A stretch of DNA of 64,000 bases, taken from contig NC_090130.1 in the NCBI RefSeq assembly GCF_040581485.1, positions 15,813,656 through 15,877,655 on the forward strand, in the 5' to 3' direction. The notes under the pieces were generated by a model. It saw nothing but the letters and a program-made list of their open reading frames with translations. It was not told the origin of the DNA and did no database searches. Source of the stretch: Linepithema humile (taxonomy: Eukaryota > Arthropoda > Insecta > Hymenoptera > Formicidae). Of the stretch, positions 44,395 through 55,250 are shown in pieces; position 1 is the first letter of the stretch; the number at the start of each line of letters is the position of its first letter. The translations under genes were made by a program, and so were the position numbers.

Positions 44395-46340
44395 TTTTAT
44401 GAAATAAAATATCCAGTTACGCAAGTGTTAAATAAATCGCATACCACAATAGCGGTTTGGATGTGGTTAATATGGATTCAAAACAGTGCTCCTTTTCCGC
44501 GAGAGGTAACTTGTGATGCATCAACAGCCTTGCTTGCTATTATCGTTCAAGCATTCACTAATAACGCGTTATGCCAATAACATATGGAAAGATAGAGAAA
44601 TTTTTTTTTACATACGTATAGATATTGCTCATTTTTTGAAAAATGCACAAATTTTTTAAAAATTATCGTTTACGTGTAAAAACATTTTATCTGGCAAGTA
44701 TTAGCCAATTAATATTAGCTCGTAATATTGAAGAAACGAAAAATATATTATTTTCTATTTTAACTATTGCTTTTAATGAAAAGGAAAGAAATATATAATC
44801 CTAATGGAACATGTTGCGAATATCATAAACAGAAGTTAATTGTTTACTTAACTTTAAGTAACAAGTTTAACATGTTTATTAACAAGTAAAACATTTAATA
44901 ATGCAGAAAATTATGTAACTAATGATACTATGCAAGATGATATGTAAGATGAATTTGAAGATGAAAAGTTAGATATAAATCACAATACAAATATAGTGAA
45001 TTGATAGCAAAAATGGGCAAATAATATTAGTAAGAGTGTTTATAAAAATTTGAATAAAAACGGTGAAAACGTTCAATCAATATCTTCTTCAAAAAGAAAT
45101 AAAGCTTTTCAAAGATATGAAATGATTTTCTCTTTGGTCAGTTGTGTATTGGGATAAATTCGGATATGGAAGAGTACCTGCATTCAGTGCAGCTGTTGAA
45201 GCTGAGTTCGGTATCGTAAAAACGCAATTATTTTCAAATATTAAATTACCAATGAGAGCAGATTTATTTATTCTAAAACATATTGAATATCTCAAAGGGC
45301 GTCTTAATATAGCAAATAGCTTTATGCCAGAGAAAAATACTGAACCGCAAATCGAAATATTAAATACATCGCAAAACATCGACAACAAGATTGTAAATAC
45401 TAATATCAATATACAATCTAATACAATAATCAAATATAACAATCTACAAATTGAAGAATGTCCTGTTTGCAAGAATAATGATTTTCTCTCTGGCGCTCAC
45501 AAATGCCACATATGTAAAAAAAATGTTCACACATTAGATTTCTGTTCAAAAGCTATTGAAGAAGAAAACGAAGGATTTGGACAAAAACACATTTGTACAT
45601 CTTGTACATTGTATGTCTTGTATATCGTACATCTTGTCAACGTATGTCACCTCATATCACAAATAAAATGTCAAGTCTCAACAATATAAAGAATTGATGT
45701 GGATTAGCGATACCAAAATAAAAATCACGATATTTACATAAAAATGAAAAAAAAATGAGTTTATATAACATGATAAAGATTCCCATTTTAAATAATGATG
45801 ATTGTCTAAAATTAAAAGCTATAAATATAAAAGAAAAGAAACTGACGCTGGCTAACTGACTTGTGCTTTTGATAGCATTTTCCAATTATTTTTAGCAGTA
45901 GTTTATGATAGCATTTGCAAATAAGTACAGTAGTTTATGATAACATTTGCAAATAAGTTTTATGACAAAAGAAAATTTATTTTTTCAAATGGTGTTAGAT
46001 ACATCAACAAAAGGAATTTCAAGAAATACATATTATAATCGTGCCAAAATTTTGCAAGATATGTTTTTGCTTGACATTTTTCCGGTTGAAATAAATCTCA
46101 CAATTGCGGTTTTATTAATTGTGAAGTTGCTGTTGCATATTTATGCACAAACTTATTTTTAACAATGCCAAGCCTGGAAGAAACATCGTCGTGTGACGAA
46201 GGCTGTCCATAACGAAAGAAATGTTTTTCAACATTGCAAATCCAACATGCATCTCTAATAAAAAAACAATTTAAAATTATTGAAGAAAATTTTTTTTTAG
46301 GCGGCGCAAGTAAATGTTGCAAAAAAATTGTATTGATATT
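44395..46340 (+). pseudogene. MULE-like transposase relic, C-terminal half (tentative)
   Basis: Separate frames carry AVWMWLIWIQNSAPFPREVTCDAS (44440-44520), YGRVPAFSAAVEAEFGIVKTQ with LPMRADLFILKHIEYLKG (45165-45300), then a Cys cluster CPVCKNNDFLSGAHKCHIC (45460-45515) and a NCGFINCEVAVAYLCTN-like stretch (46100-46150). I recall this order from uncharacterised ant transposon proteins with a MULE-type DDE domain and C-terminal zinc modules. Stops separate the pieces. The TTA-flanked element at 43316 abuts the 5' side. Confidence 0.45.
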
Positions 46341-46536
46341 AAAACAACTGATCCACCTCAAGCAGGTATAATAAATATTCTTTTATTTTTTTAAATATAT
46401 TTATTTATTTATTTTTATTTTAAATATATTTTTTTATTTATTATTTTGTATTTTATTATATTTTGTATTTTACTTATAATAATTTTATCTTGCAGATTAT
46501 TTCATAATATGCGAACTGTATGATATTGAAAATATT

Positions 46537-46690
46537 AAGAGACACGGTCGTATCTCGCGCCAAGTTCACGGGTAAGGTGCAATAACGAAAGAAGCAACAG
46601 TGTTCAAAAGACACGGTCGTGTTTCGCGCCAAGTTTGCGCGTAAGGCGCAATGACGAAAAAAGCGACTGTGTCTCTATTTACACGCGAGA
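46537..46690 (+). repeat. tandem pair of GAGACACGG repeat
   Basis: Two units of about 76 bp share AGACACGGTCGTRTYTCGCGCCAAGTT and AAGGYGCAATRACGAAARAAGC. Similar cores lie at 36766 and 63690. Confidence 0.65.
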
Positions 46691-47635
46691 TCGCGAGCTG
46701 AGAAGAGCCGAGATTATCAAATTTCAATAACGACTGGACCGATCGAAAACAGGCTCAATCAATTTTGCATATCCATATTATATTATAAAAGTATGCTTGT
46801 TTTTACTCTACGTACTCTATAAATAAAAATATAAAAGTCTAAAGTAAAAATATCGAGAAAACTATTTCAGTCATCGTCATCTGGGATGTACAATATAATT
46901 TTAGAAACTAGGTGGTTAGCGGGATGAAGACGTGTCGGTCAGTCACGCATGTAATGTACAATATCTCGGATGTACACGTACCGGCATGTATCGCCGGCAA
47001 TGGTATACGTGTAAAACACGGACTAAGGAATAGGGAGACCGACAGAGATGCTAACTCGGACACGTTGGTTCCATTGGTATCATAGGTGTGAGGGCACACA
47101 CACAAGCGAGACCGCTGACGTCACGCGTCCGTGTGCGCGAGTCCGACCGGAGTGTAGAAGCAAGCAAATACATCTTTTGTCTCGCTTCCACCGACGCTTC
47201 CAAACGCGAGCCGACAATAGCGTATGATAAATGTTAAGAAGCAAGCGTTTCTAAGGCGAGTGGGCCGGGCAGCTAAAATATTATAGATCTCTTGTTCAAG
47301 ACCTGCTTCTTGCAATTTTTTCCCTCATTTTACTGTTTCTAACAGTTCTAAATATTACAATCAAGTAAATTATTAAATGGTTTTTCACTAAAAAATATTA
47401 TTTTATATTACTTAAAAGTATTCGCATATGTTAACATAGTAACTATAAAAACTATTGATTTGCTATTATTATTAATAAAAAAATAAAGAACAATGTAACA
47501 ATTTTGCAACAAAATGCTACTTCAACATATGCGAATATTATTAATAAGTATAATATTGTTTTGTCGAAAACGTTATTTAATAATATACCTGATCGATTAC
47601 TGTCAAAAACTAGTGTGGAAAAATACAAGAAAAAG
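46691..47635. other. no recognisable gene
   Basis: Non-coding. The 46900-47310 part is GC-richer, and the short open frames there lack motifs. A phrase with GGACTAAGGAATAG near 47022 recurs inverted near 48434. Confidence 0.35.
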
Positions 47636-47706
47636 GTGCAGTTTTCAAACACGAGACTTTCAATATTCTAACCACTCGCCTTACTCATTTAGGCAAAGCT
47701 TGCTAC
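47636..47706 (-). repeat. tRNA-like SINE fragment
   Basis: On the minus strand, TGCCTAAATGAGTAAGGCG resembles an A box and CGTGTTTGAAAACTGC a B box. The spacing fits a Pol III promoter. No clear cloverleaf or terminator is seen. Confidence 0.35.
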
Positions 47707-48075
47707 TTAGCATTTACCTCTATCGACTCGAAAGATTATACATCTGTTAAAAATTATTAAAAATTACATATAAATACATATAGGAGACAGGCTCGTATTG
47801 ATAACTATCAAATATATTATACTAATAAAGAATGCATATGAAGCCGTCACTGGATATTCATGCGAAATTTATATATTATTTCTCATATAGAGAATTATTT
47901 GTCTACAAAGAGACGTTGAATATACACCGATCTCAGATTGAGATACTAAAATATACGAAAATTGAGTACAATGATCTTACTAATCCGAGAATCAAATTGT
48001 ACAAAAAAGGAATTATAGAAGGAAGAAGGAAAGATGAAAGAAAAAATATCAGGACGTGAGTGGCCAAGCCGGGAC

Positions 48076-48137
<62 letters not shown>

Positions 48138-48152
48138 CGTGTGTGTGTGTTA
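48076..48152 (+). repeat. (GT)n microsatellite
   Basis: About 26 GT units, a short GC run, then more GT. Confidence 0.95.
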
Positions 48153-48194
48153 AAAATTTATTCTATTATTATTCGATAGTTTAATTGTCAACGT

Positions 48195-48426
48195 CATCAT
48201 CGTCATCACAATACTCTTCGATATTAAAAAGGTTGTCTAAATATCCAGCTGGGTAAGAAATCCTTTCAAGTATCGAGCAAAATACCATAAGCAAAATACC
48301 ATATTATGGTAACAACATGCGAACAACAACCAACTACTCGATTTCCTATTTTGCAGATCCCTGATCTAGCTAGGTATTTAGATAACTTTTTTAATATCGA
48401 AGTGTATTGTGATGACGATAATGACA
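48195..48426. repeat. foldback with arms of about 60 bp
   Basis: CATCGTCATCACAATACTCTTCGATATTAAAAA (from 48196) is inverted at about 48385-48424 as TTTTTAATATCGAAGTGTATTGTGATGACGA. A loop of about 100 bp separates them. Confidence 0.65.
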
Positions 48427-48656
48427 TGCTCCGTCTCTCTATTCCTTAGTCTGTACTACAGACTCTGTAGTGTGAAACAACTAAAGGCGTCACACGCATT
48501 CATACAAAGCGCGTATTTGACGTGTCGCTTGAAGCGAGGAACAGCGAGCAGCGAGGGGAATAGTAGTGGGGGATATTTCCATCTTGCATCTTTAGCGCAA
48601 GTCGGACGATTGAGAAAGAAAGCATCATAAGTCGTGATGCCGAGTTAGTGGTGTCC

Positions 48657-48845
48657 TAGAGACCCTCTAATAAGAGACTGGCCAACTTGACAGTTGCAAC
48701 CATGTTTCAGCAAAATTCTGTGAGAGAGACAGGAATATATACACTAGAGACTCTCTAGTGTATATATTCCTGTCTCTCTCGCAGAATTTTGCTGAAACAT
48801 GGTTGCAACTGTCAAGTTGGCCAGTCTCTTATTAGAGGGTCTCTA
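48657..48845. mobile_element. nearly perfect 189-bp hairpin MITE
   Basis: The flanking 9-bp duplication GTGGTGTCC is perfect (48648-48656, 48846-48854). The two arms of about 94 bp are complementary along their whole length with essentially one mismatch (GTGAG against CGCAG near the middle of the arm). The ends are TAGAGACCC and GGGTCTCTA. A 9-bp duplication suggests a Mutator-like mobilising enzyme. Its identity is not shown by the sequence. Confidence 0.85.
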
Positions 48846-48854
48846 GTGGTGTCC

Positions 48855-49373
48855 TATATCTGTCTTGTTCTTGCGATGGTTTAATAAAGAAAGAGCGAGT
48901 GAGACAGTTAGGACAGCTCAGTATCCCTATTAGTGTCACGCTCGCTCTAACACCTATGTGTCGCGCTTTCCTTTCTTTTCTTTAAGAAACGTAGTTGAGC
49001 CGCGTGCACTGACCGCCGGCATTCATTCTACGGTACATGTACAGATGGCCTCACTTACGAACATAACCTTTTAGAAGAAGCGTCAAAAATGTATAATACT
49101 ATATTATAGTATTTTGAAAAACTTTATTATAGTGTTTCTATTTAAAAATTTTTAAGTGACAGACTTGACCTTGAAAAGGTCACTCAAGGTCAAGTCCGTA
49201 TTTTCATCATATGTCCTTCTCCAAACCATGCAACTTTTATCTGAAAAATTTTAGTCTATGACGAGTTACAGAAAAGATATTAAAATGCATTAAAATAAGA
49301 CACCCTGTACATGTGTATATTAATTAATTGATTTACTTAATTAATTAATTTCGTATTTATTACGTTAAAATAA
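48855..49373. other. dispersed-repeat debris
   Basis: Contains a GACTTGACCTTGAAAAGGTCA palindrome near 49161 and ACACCCTGTACA near 49300, a Tc1/mariner-type terminus. From 49315 the sequence matches 28440-28500. No gene. Confidence 0.5.
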
Positions 49374-50566
49374 GGATAAAGTTCCGAATAGGTGAAACGC
49401 CCGATTTTTTTGAAACTGCACTATTTTATGTATTTTGGCGCGCTGATTGCGAATATGATAATGAAAATCGCCGACAAGGTCATTTTCAAGATCAAAACTC
49501 CAAAAAAAGTGAAAAAATATCACTTTTTTGAGATTATTTCGAGAAATATTGATGTAACGAAAAAATGTCTCAAATAAAAGTTGTAGTTCTTGTAAAAATA
49601 CATTATTTATGTTCTATGCATTTTTTGTGTAAAACTGATAATTTTCGAGAAAATTGACGTTAAAGATTAAAAACTTTGGTAAACAGGTAGGCTTTAGCTT
49701 GCATGCGTATGCCGTTCAAGAATGTAGCGGCGTGTGTGCGTATACAATTTATGTATATTTATTAAATCTTTGCCTTGCTAAAAATCTAATGAGTCTACAA
49801 TATACTAAAAATACTAGATACTGAAAAGATTAGCAAGACCCCAACGCAAGGTGTGTGCGCGCAGAAAGTTTATATGAATTAAATCTTTGCCTTACTAAAA
49901 GTATGATGAGTCTACTATATACTAAAAATTTTTAATACAGGAAAGATTAGCAAGACCCCAACGCAAGGTGTGTGCGCGCAGAAAGTTTATATGAATTAAA
50001 TCTTCGCCTTACTAAAGGTATGATGAGTCTACAATATACTAAAAATATTTGATACTGAAAAGATTAGCAAGACCCCTACGCAAGGTAGAGAGCATATTGT
50101 GTTTGAAAGTTATTTTCAACTTCTATAATAGACACTAGCTATGTAATAGGCGGGGGGAAAGGCTCCGCCTCTCCCCCCTGCACTCCCCTCCTCGCCTGCA
50201 CCTATTTCCCCCTCGGGGGGCTCCGCTCCCCGAACCCCCCGTGTTTCATCCTACTTACTAAAGTTTTTAATCTTTAACGTCAATTTTCTTGAAAACTATC
50301 AGTTTTACACAAAAAATGCATAGGACATAAATGATGTATTTTTACAAGAACTACAACTTTTATTTGAAACTTTTTTTTGTTACATCAATATTTCTTAAAA
50401 TAATCTCAAAAAAGTGATATTTTTTTACTTTTTCTGACCTTGTTTTGACCTTGAAAATGATCTAGTCGGCGATTTTCATTATCATATTCGTAATCAGCGC
50501 GCTAAACTACATAAAATAGTGAAGTTTCAAAACAATCGGGCGTTTTACCTATTCGGAACTGCATCC
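49374..50566. mobile_element. TIR element with 117-bp tandem repeats in its loop
   Basis: Inverted arms of about 310 bp (49374-49690 and 50258-50566) begin GGATAAAGTTCCGAATAGG and the inverse of GGATGCAGTTCCGAATAGG. The loop holds about three units of 117 bp with GATTAGCAAGACCCC-ACGCAAGG, plus a very C/G-rich patch (50150-50245). An A-rich duplication of about 7-8 bp is possible. The unoccupied sequence is seen at 28470-28500. Confidence 0.75.
49745..50095 (+). repeat. 117-bp tandem repeat, three units
   Basis: Units share TTTATATGAATTAAATCTTTGCCTTACTAAA-GTATGATGAGTCTAC, ATATACTAAAAAT, and AAGATTAGCAAGACCCC-ACGCAAGGTGTGTGCGCGCAG. Homologous positions are 117-118 bp apart. Confidence 0.8.
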
Positions 50567-50734
50567 AAAAATAAAAATAAGGAAAGCATATGACATTTTT
50601 TTTTCAGTTAAATGTATAGTATTATATGAGAGGGTCTCAACTGCCTACATTCCCATTTGCCAACAGCTTCGTTTGCCCACAACATTTTGCCGACATTCCT
50701 GATTGCCTACAGAGCGATTGCCTACAAGCATTAT

Positions 50735-50865
50735 TGCGCACATTTAAAAATTAAAAATACAAACGTACGTTTGCACACAAGACATTATTGCACACATACA
50801 CATTGCACACATGACATTATTGCGCACATACACATTGCACACATAATACTATTGCGCATATTCTT
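50735..50865 (-). repeat. ATTATTGCGCACATACACATTGCACACA subrepeats, left arm
   Basis: Short subrepeats built from CATTATTGCRCACA and TACACATTGCACACA. The right arm has a longer, diverged array at 54025-54260, so the arms have changed in length since the inverted repeat formed. Confidence 0.65.
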
Positions 50866-51666
50866 TCCATGCAAAACGAGGTTTAACATGGGTTTACAAC
50901 TTTGTTTGTGAATCTTGGTTAACCTTGTTAGGTTTACCTTGTTTGGTATAACCTGAGTAGGATTTGTTATTTGTTTTAAACGGAGGAGATGCTTCGCCCC
51001 GTAGCACAGTGGATCGACGCTTGAGAAATAGCGGACATAGACGAAAAAACTGACTTGTCGACATTACTACTTCTGATAGCAAATTCTGATAGTAAATTAT
51101 TTGTAGATTATTGTAAAAACTTCAATTACTTGTAATATTTTCATAATATATGTACAAATATATCATAATATAGGATTACCTGATATACATATCTTTTTTG
51201 ATATTTCCGCGCCAAGTTTTCATATCGCCTTATTTCCATATGAATTTCATTATATAATAAAAAATTTTTTTATGTTATAGTACAAGTTTAAATATATAAA
51301 AATAATCTTAAAAATACTTTCATAGCTTTTCTCGAATATTTTTCGGAACGATATCTGATTAACGGAAAAAGTATATGTTGCTTTATTTATCATTGAGTTT
51401 TAAAAAAATGTTTAAGATTGATAGCTTTTTTATTAATTGAACTATGTACAGTAATCATTGTACTACTAGCTCAAAGAAAAATGAACTGCTGCTAGGTGCA
51501 GCTTTGCAAAATATATGTAAAACTTTGTTAACGAAATAGTATATATCTCTAGATTTAGAACGACAATAACAACAGATTGCGAACATAGCTCGGGCTCAAG
51601 TAATAAATACACAATATTTCTGAATATTTTTGTATTAAAAATATTAATTTTTTGTAATGATGAATT

Positions 51667-53068
51667 GTGTTTATTAATTCAATTGAACTGCAAGCAATTT
51701 TAAACATAACTGCTACCAGACTCCTTTCACGTTACGAAGATGAGCTAACTTCATATACAAATTTTAAATTGATCTGTAAATGGGGATTTGATGGAGCTTC
51801 CAATCAGAGTACATATAAGCAAAAATTTGCAGACAATTCACAATGTGACAGTTGTATTTTTATGACTAGTTTCGTTCCTATACAACTGACTAGCGAATCT
51901 GGAATTTTATGGAGTAACATCTTCGACACGATACTGTCGTCCAATAAAATTTGAATTTGTTCATGAAACTGCAGACATCTCCAGAAATGAATATCATACT
52001 ATGGAAGAAAAAATAAAAAATTTAAATTCTATGCAATATAAAAATGTAATACTTACTTATGAAATGTTATTAACATGATTGATGGAAAAGTATGCACAGC
52101 TCTTTCAAATGAAACTTCTTGTGCAACTTGTCCGATATGCGGAGCAAAACCCAGTCAAATGAACTCAATAGATAAAATATTAAACAACGATGTAAATAAG
52201 ACTATGGCCGGTATTCATAGTCCGTTCTTATATTCAAGATCGTCTTAAGCACGAACTTATATTCGCTCTCTTCGTCAGACACAATCTATGTTTGACGAAG
52301 AGAGCGAATATAAGTCCGTGCTTAAGACGATTTTGAATTTAAGAAGGGACTATGAATACCGCCCTATATATATATAATTTTGGTATTTCCAGTCTGCATG
52401 CAAAAATTCGTTGCATGGAATTTTTACTACACGTTTCATATAACATGTCCTTCAAGAAATGGTCAGTACGCGATCCTGTCCTCAAGAAACAACGACAAGT
52501 CACGAAGAAAAAGATTCAAGAAGACTTCAAGAGAGAATTGGGATTAGCAATTGATATAGTTAAACAAGGTTCAGGTTTATCCAATGATGGAAATACGGCA
52601 AGACGATTCTTTTCCGAAGTAGACATAACAGCGAAAATTACTGGTCTAGATAAGGAATTGATCCAGAAATTTGCAGTCATTTTGCAAACTATTTCATGCG
52701 GGGAAGCAGTAGATGCTAAGAAATTCGGGAAGTATGCGTTAGAGACAGCAAGACTATTTATTGAGAATTACAATTGGTACTACATGCCTGCATCTGTACA
52801 TAAACTCCTCATACACGGAGAAAAAATTATAGAAAACTTTTCAATTCGGATAGGCCAATTATCCGAAGAAGCAAGTGAAGCTCGCAATAAAGAATTCAAA
52901 AAATACAGAGAAATGCATTCCCGCAAAATCAATAGAGTAGCCACAAATGAAGATGTTTTACATCATCTTTTAGTCACCTCGGATTCTATTATTTCGAGTT
53001 TACGGTCTAATCTAACTAAAAAGAAGAAACAAGATCTATTTCCAGAAACGCTACAACTTTTAATTTGA
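51667..53068 (+). pseudogene. Transib (RAG1-related) transposase, N-terminally truncated
   Basis: The 5' frame (51667-51954) has LQAILNITATRLLSRYEDEL, then CKWGFDGASNQSTYKQKF, where DG corresponds to the first catalytic aspartate of RAG1-type enzymes. Next are TRYCRPIKFEFVHETAD after a frame change and CPICGAKPSQMN (zinc-binding-like). After a MITE at 52206 the frame 52370-53068 reads FGISSLHAKIRCMEFLLHVSYN, later YMPASVHKLLIHGEKIIENF, then SEEASEARNKEFKKYREMHSRK and DVLHHLLVTSD. The last block aligns well with the RAG1 C-terminal region around its catalytic glutamate (a SEARNKEF-type motif). Frame changes, a stop and the MITE make it inactive. The ATG at 52352 belongs to the MITE, not to the gene. 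Confidence 0.75.
52206..52364. mobile_element. 159-bp palindromic MITE inside the Transib remnant
   Basis: The ends GGCCGGTATTCATAGTCC and the inverse of GGGCGGTATTCATAGTCC are flanked by TAT (52203-52205, 52365-52367). Most of the element folds into one hairpin with the loop near TCTATG at 52285. It interrupts the Transib coding sequence. Confidence 0.75.
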
Positions 53069-53104
53069 TTCTTTTACGTTGTTCGTACGTATGCCCATCC
53101 ACAC

Positions 53105-53170
53105 ACATATAACTCCACGAACATACACACACACACACACACATACACACACACGCGCGCGCGCGAGATG
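53105..53170 (+). repeat. (AC)n/(GC)n microsatellite
   Basis: ACACAC runs followed by CGCGCGCGCG, just after the Transib stop codon. Confidence 0.9.
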
Positions 53171-54386
53171 CAAATCCGACTGTGCAACCTCCACGTGGTG
53201 CATCTTGGGTAGATACAAAGTATCTAGCAAATGCCAACGGTAAAAATCCATAATTGTGTTCAAGTTTTTTCTATAGAAAACTTAATTAATAAACACAATT
53301 CATCATTACAAAAAATTAATATTTTTAATACAAAAATATTCAGAAATATTGTGTATTTATTACTTGAGCCCGAGCTATGTTCGCAATCTGTTGTTATTGT
53401 CGTTCTAAATCTAGAGATATATACTATTTCGTTAACAAAGTTTTACATATATTTTGCAAAGCTGCACCTAGCAGCAGTTCATTCTTCTTTGAGCTAGTAG
53501 TACAATGACTACTGTACATAGTTCAATTAATAAAAAAGCTATCAATCTTAAACATTTTTTTAAAACTCAATGACAAATGAAGCAACATATACTTTTCTCG
53601 TTAATCAGATATCGTTCCGAAAAATATTCGAGAAAAGCTATGAAAGTATTTTTATGTACTTAAACTTGTGCTATAACATAAGAAAAACCTTTATTATATA
53701 ATGAAATTCATATGGAGATAAGGCGATATGAAAACTTGGCGCAGAAATATCAAAAAAGTTATGTATATCAGGTAATCTTATATTATGATATATTTGTACA
53801 TATATTATGAAAATATTACAAGTAATTGAAGTTTTTATAATAATCTACAAATAATTTACTATCAGAATTTGCTATCAGAAGTAGTAATGTCGACAAGTCA
53901 GTTTTTTCGTCTATGTCCGCTATTTCTCAAGCGTCGATTCACTGTGCGTAGGGGCGAAGTTCTCCGCCGCCTATGCGTGAAATTTCAAACAAAGCGAGGT
54001 TCAACGTGGGTTTACGAGTTTTTACACAAAGCGCAATAATGTCATGTGCGCAATGTGTATGTGTGCAATAATGTCTTATGTGCAAACGTACGTTTGTATT
54101 TTTAATTTTTAAATGTACGCAATAATATTATGTGTGCAATGTGTATGTGCGCAATGTTTATGTGCGCAATAATGTCATGTGTGCAATGTGTATATGTGCA
54201 ATAATGTCTTGTGTGCAAACGTACGTTTGTATTTTTAATTTTTAAATGTGCGCAATAATGCTTGTAGGCAATCACTCTGTAGGCAATCGGGAATGTCGGC
54301 AATTGAAGCTGTCGGCAAAATATTGTGGGCAAACGAAGCTGTTGGCAAATGGGAATGTAGGCAGTTGAACCCCTCTCGTATTATAT

Positions 54387-54720
54387 GCATATTTTTCAAA
54401 TATTATTTTGTCATATTTAATTCATATTTATTTCACACCTTGTATATGCCTATTTCATCTCGTGCATTATATTACAGCTTTACGATAGAATTACAGTTGA
54501 GAAAAGAAGCGCGAGCGTTGTTTGTTTACAAACCATTCGACACAAACCACATGTCAGTGTAGTGAATTACCAGTAAATGAATTTGTGTATGTACATGAAC
54601 ATTAGGCCGACAATCTCATTTTTAGTTCCATCGAAATGATGGCGCTATTGCGTTGGAGTTTAGCTGTCACTCCGAAATTTTCTTAATTATTTAATCCTCT
54701 TAATCATTATTAAGTGCTTT
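54387..54720. repeat. dispersed repeat, right flank of the long-TIR element
   Basis: Matches 28530-28880, including TATTATTTTGTCATATTTA, CACACCTTGTATA, TTGTTTGTTTACAAAC, CATGTCAGTGTAGTGA and GATGGCGCTATTGCG. Confidence 0.7.
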
Positions 54721-54723
54721 ATA

Positions 54724-55250
54724 CAGGGTGTCTGTGATGGAGACGGATGCTGCGTAAATCATGGACTGAGCGTCGAACAAATATCGATCCTACAACAATT
54801 AGAGATCAAGAAGCGACTATCTGCGTTATGCCTACAATGAATAGCACGGTTCTTCGGTCATATTGCATGACGCAACGGCGATGGTCTCGAGAGATTAATT
54901 AGTATTTGGCAATGTGGAAAACCGTAGAAACAGAGGACACTCCTCAACCCGTTGGATTGATCAAGATTGCACCAAGTGCAATAAATTACGGCTGCCTTCT
55001 TCTGGAATTCCTTTAAGGCGGCAGAGGATTCGTGAACGAGACGCGATAAGAGAGAGTCACGATCTCTAGACATAAGGGAACGACTGAAGATGATGACAGG
55101 GTATCTGAGAACACCCGTACCTTTTTTAAAATAAAGGGAAGTGATTTTTATCATAAATCCCGAAAATTTTGATGAGTAAATTGGATATGCTCTATCGAAT
55201 GATAATATTTTCAACTTCCGCTTTCGACTAGAAATAGGCTATTCAGATCG
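54724..55250. other. possible Tc1/mariner debris
   Basis: TACAGGGTGTCTGTGATGG at 54724 looks like a Tc1/mariner terminus. A minus-strand open frame of 118 codons (54858-55214) has no recognised domain. No second terminus was found. Confidence 0.3.

Larger units (their letters stand above)
50628..54377. mobile_element. 3.75-kb element with 1-kb inverted repeats carrying a Transib transposase remnant
   Basis: The 9-bp duplication GTATTATAT (50619-50627, 54378-54386) flanks termini GAGAGGGTCTCAACTGCC and the inverse of GAGAGGGGTTCAACTGCC. Inverted similarity extends from each end to about 51677 and back to about 53285, so each arm is about 1.05-1.09 kb. Between the arms lies only the truncated Transib coding region plus a small MITE. 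Long arms and a 9-bp duplication are characteristic of Mutator-like elements, whereas Transib makes 5-bp duplications. A Mutator-like vehicle that captured a Transib gene fragment is therefore likely. Confidence 0.75.

Noticed and set aside
52352..52369. ATG at 52352 as the true start of the Transib protein
   Set aside because: The first codons come from the end of the 159-bp MITE. Similarity to the other Transib copy begins just after it.
53016..53263. Minus-strand frames at the AC/GC microsatellite
   Set aside because: Open only because of the dinucleotide repeat.
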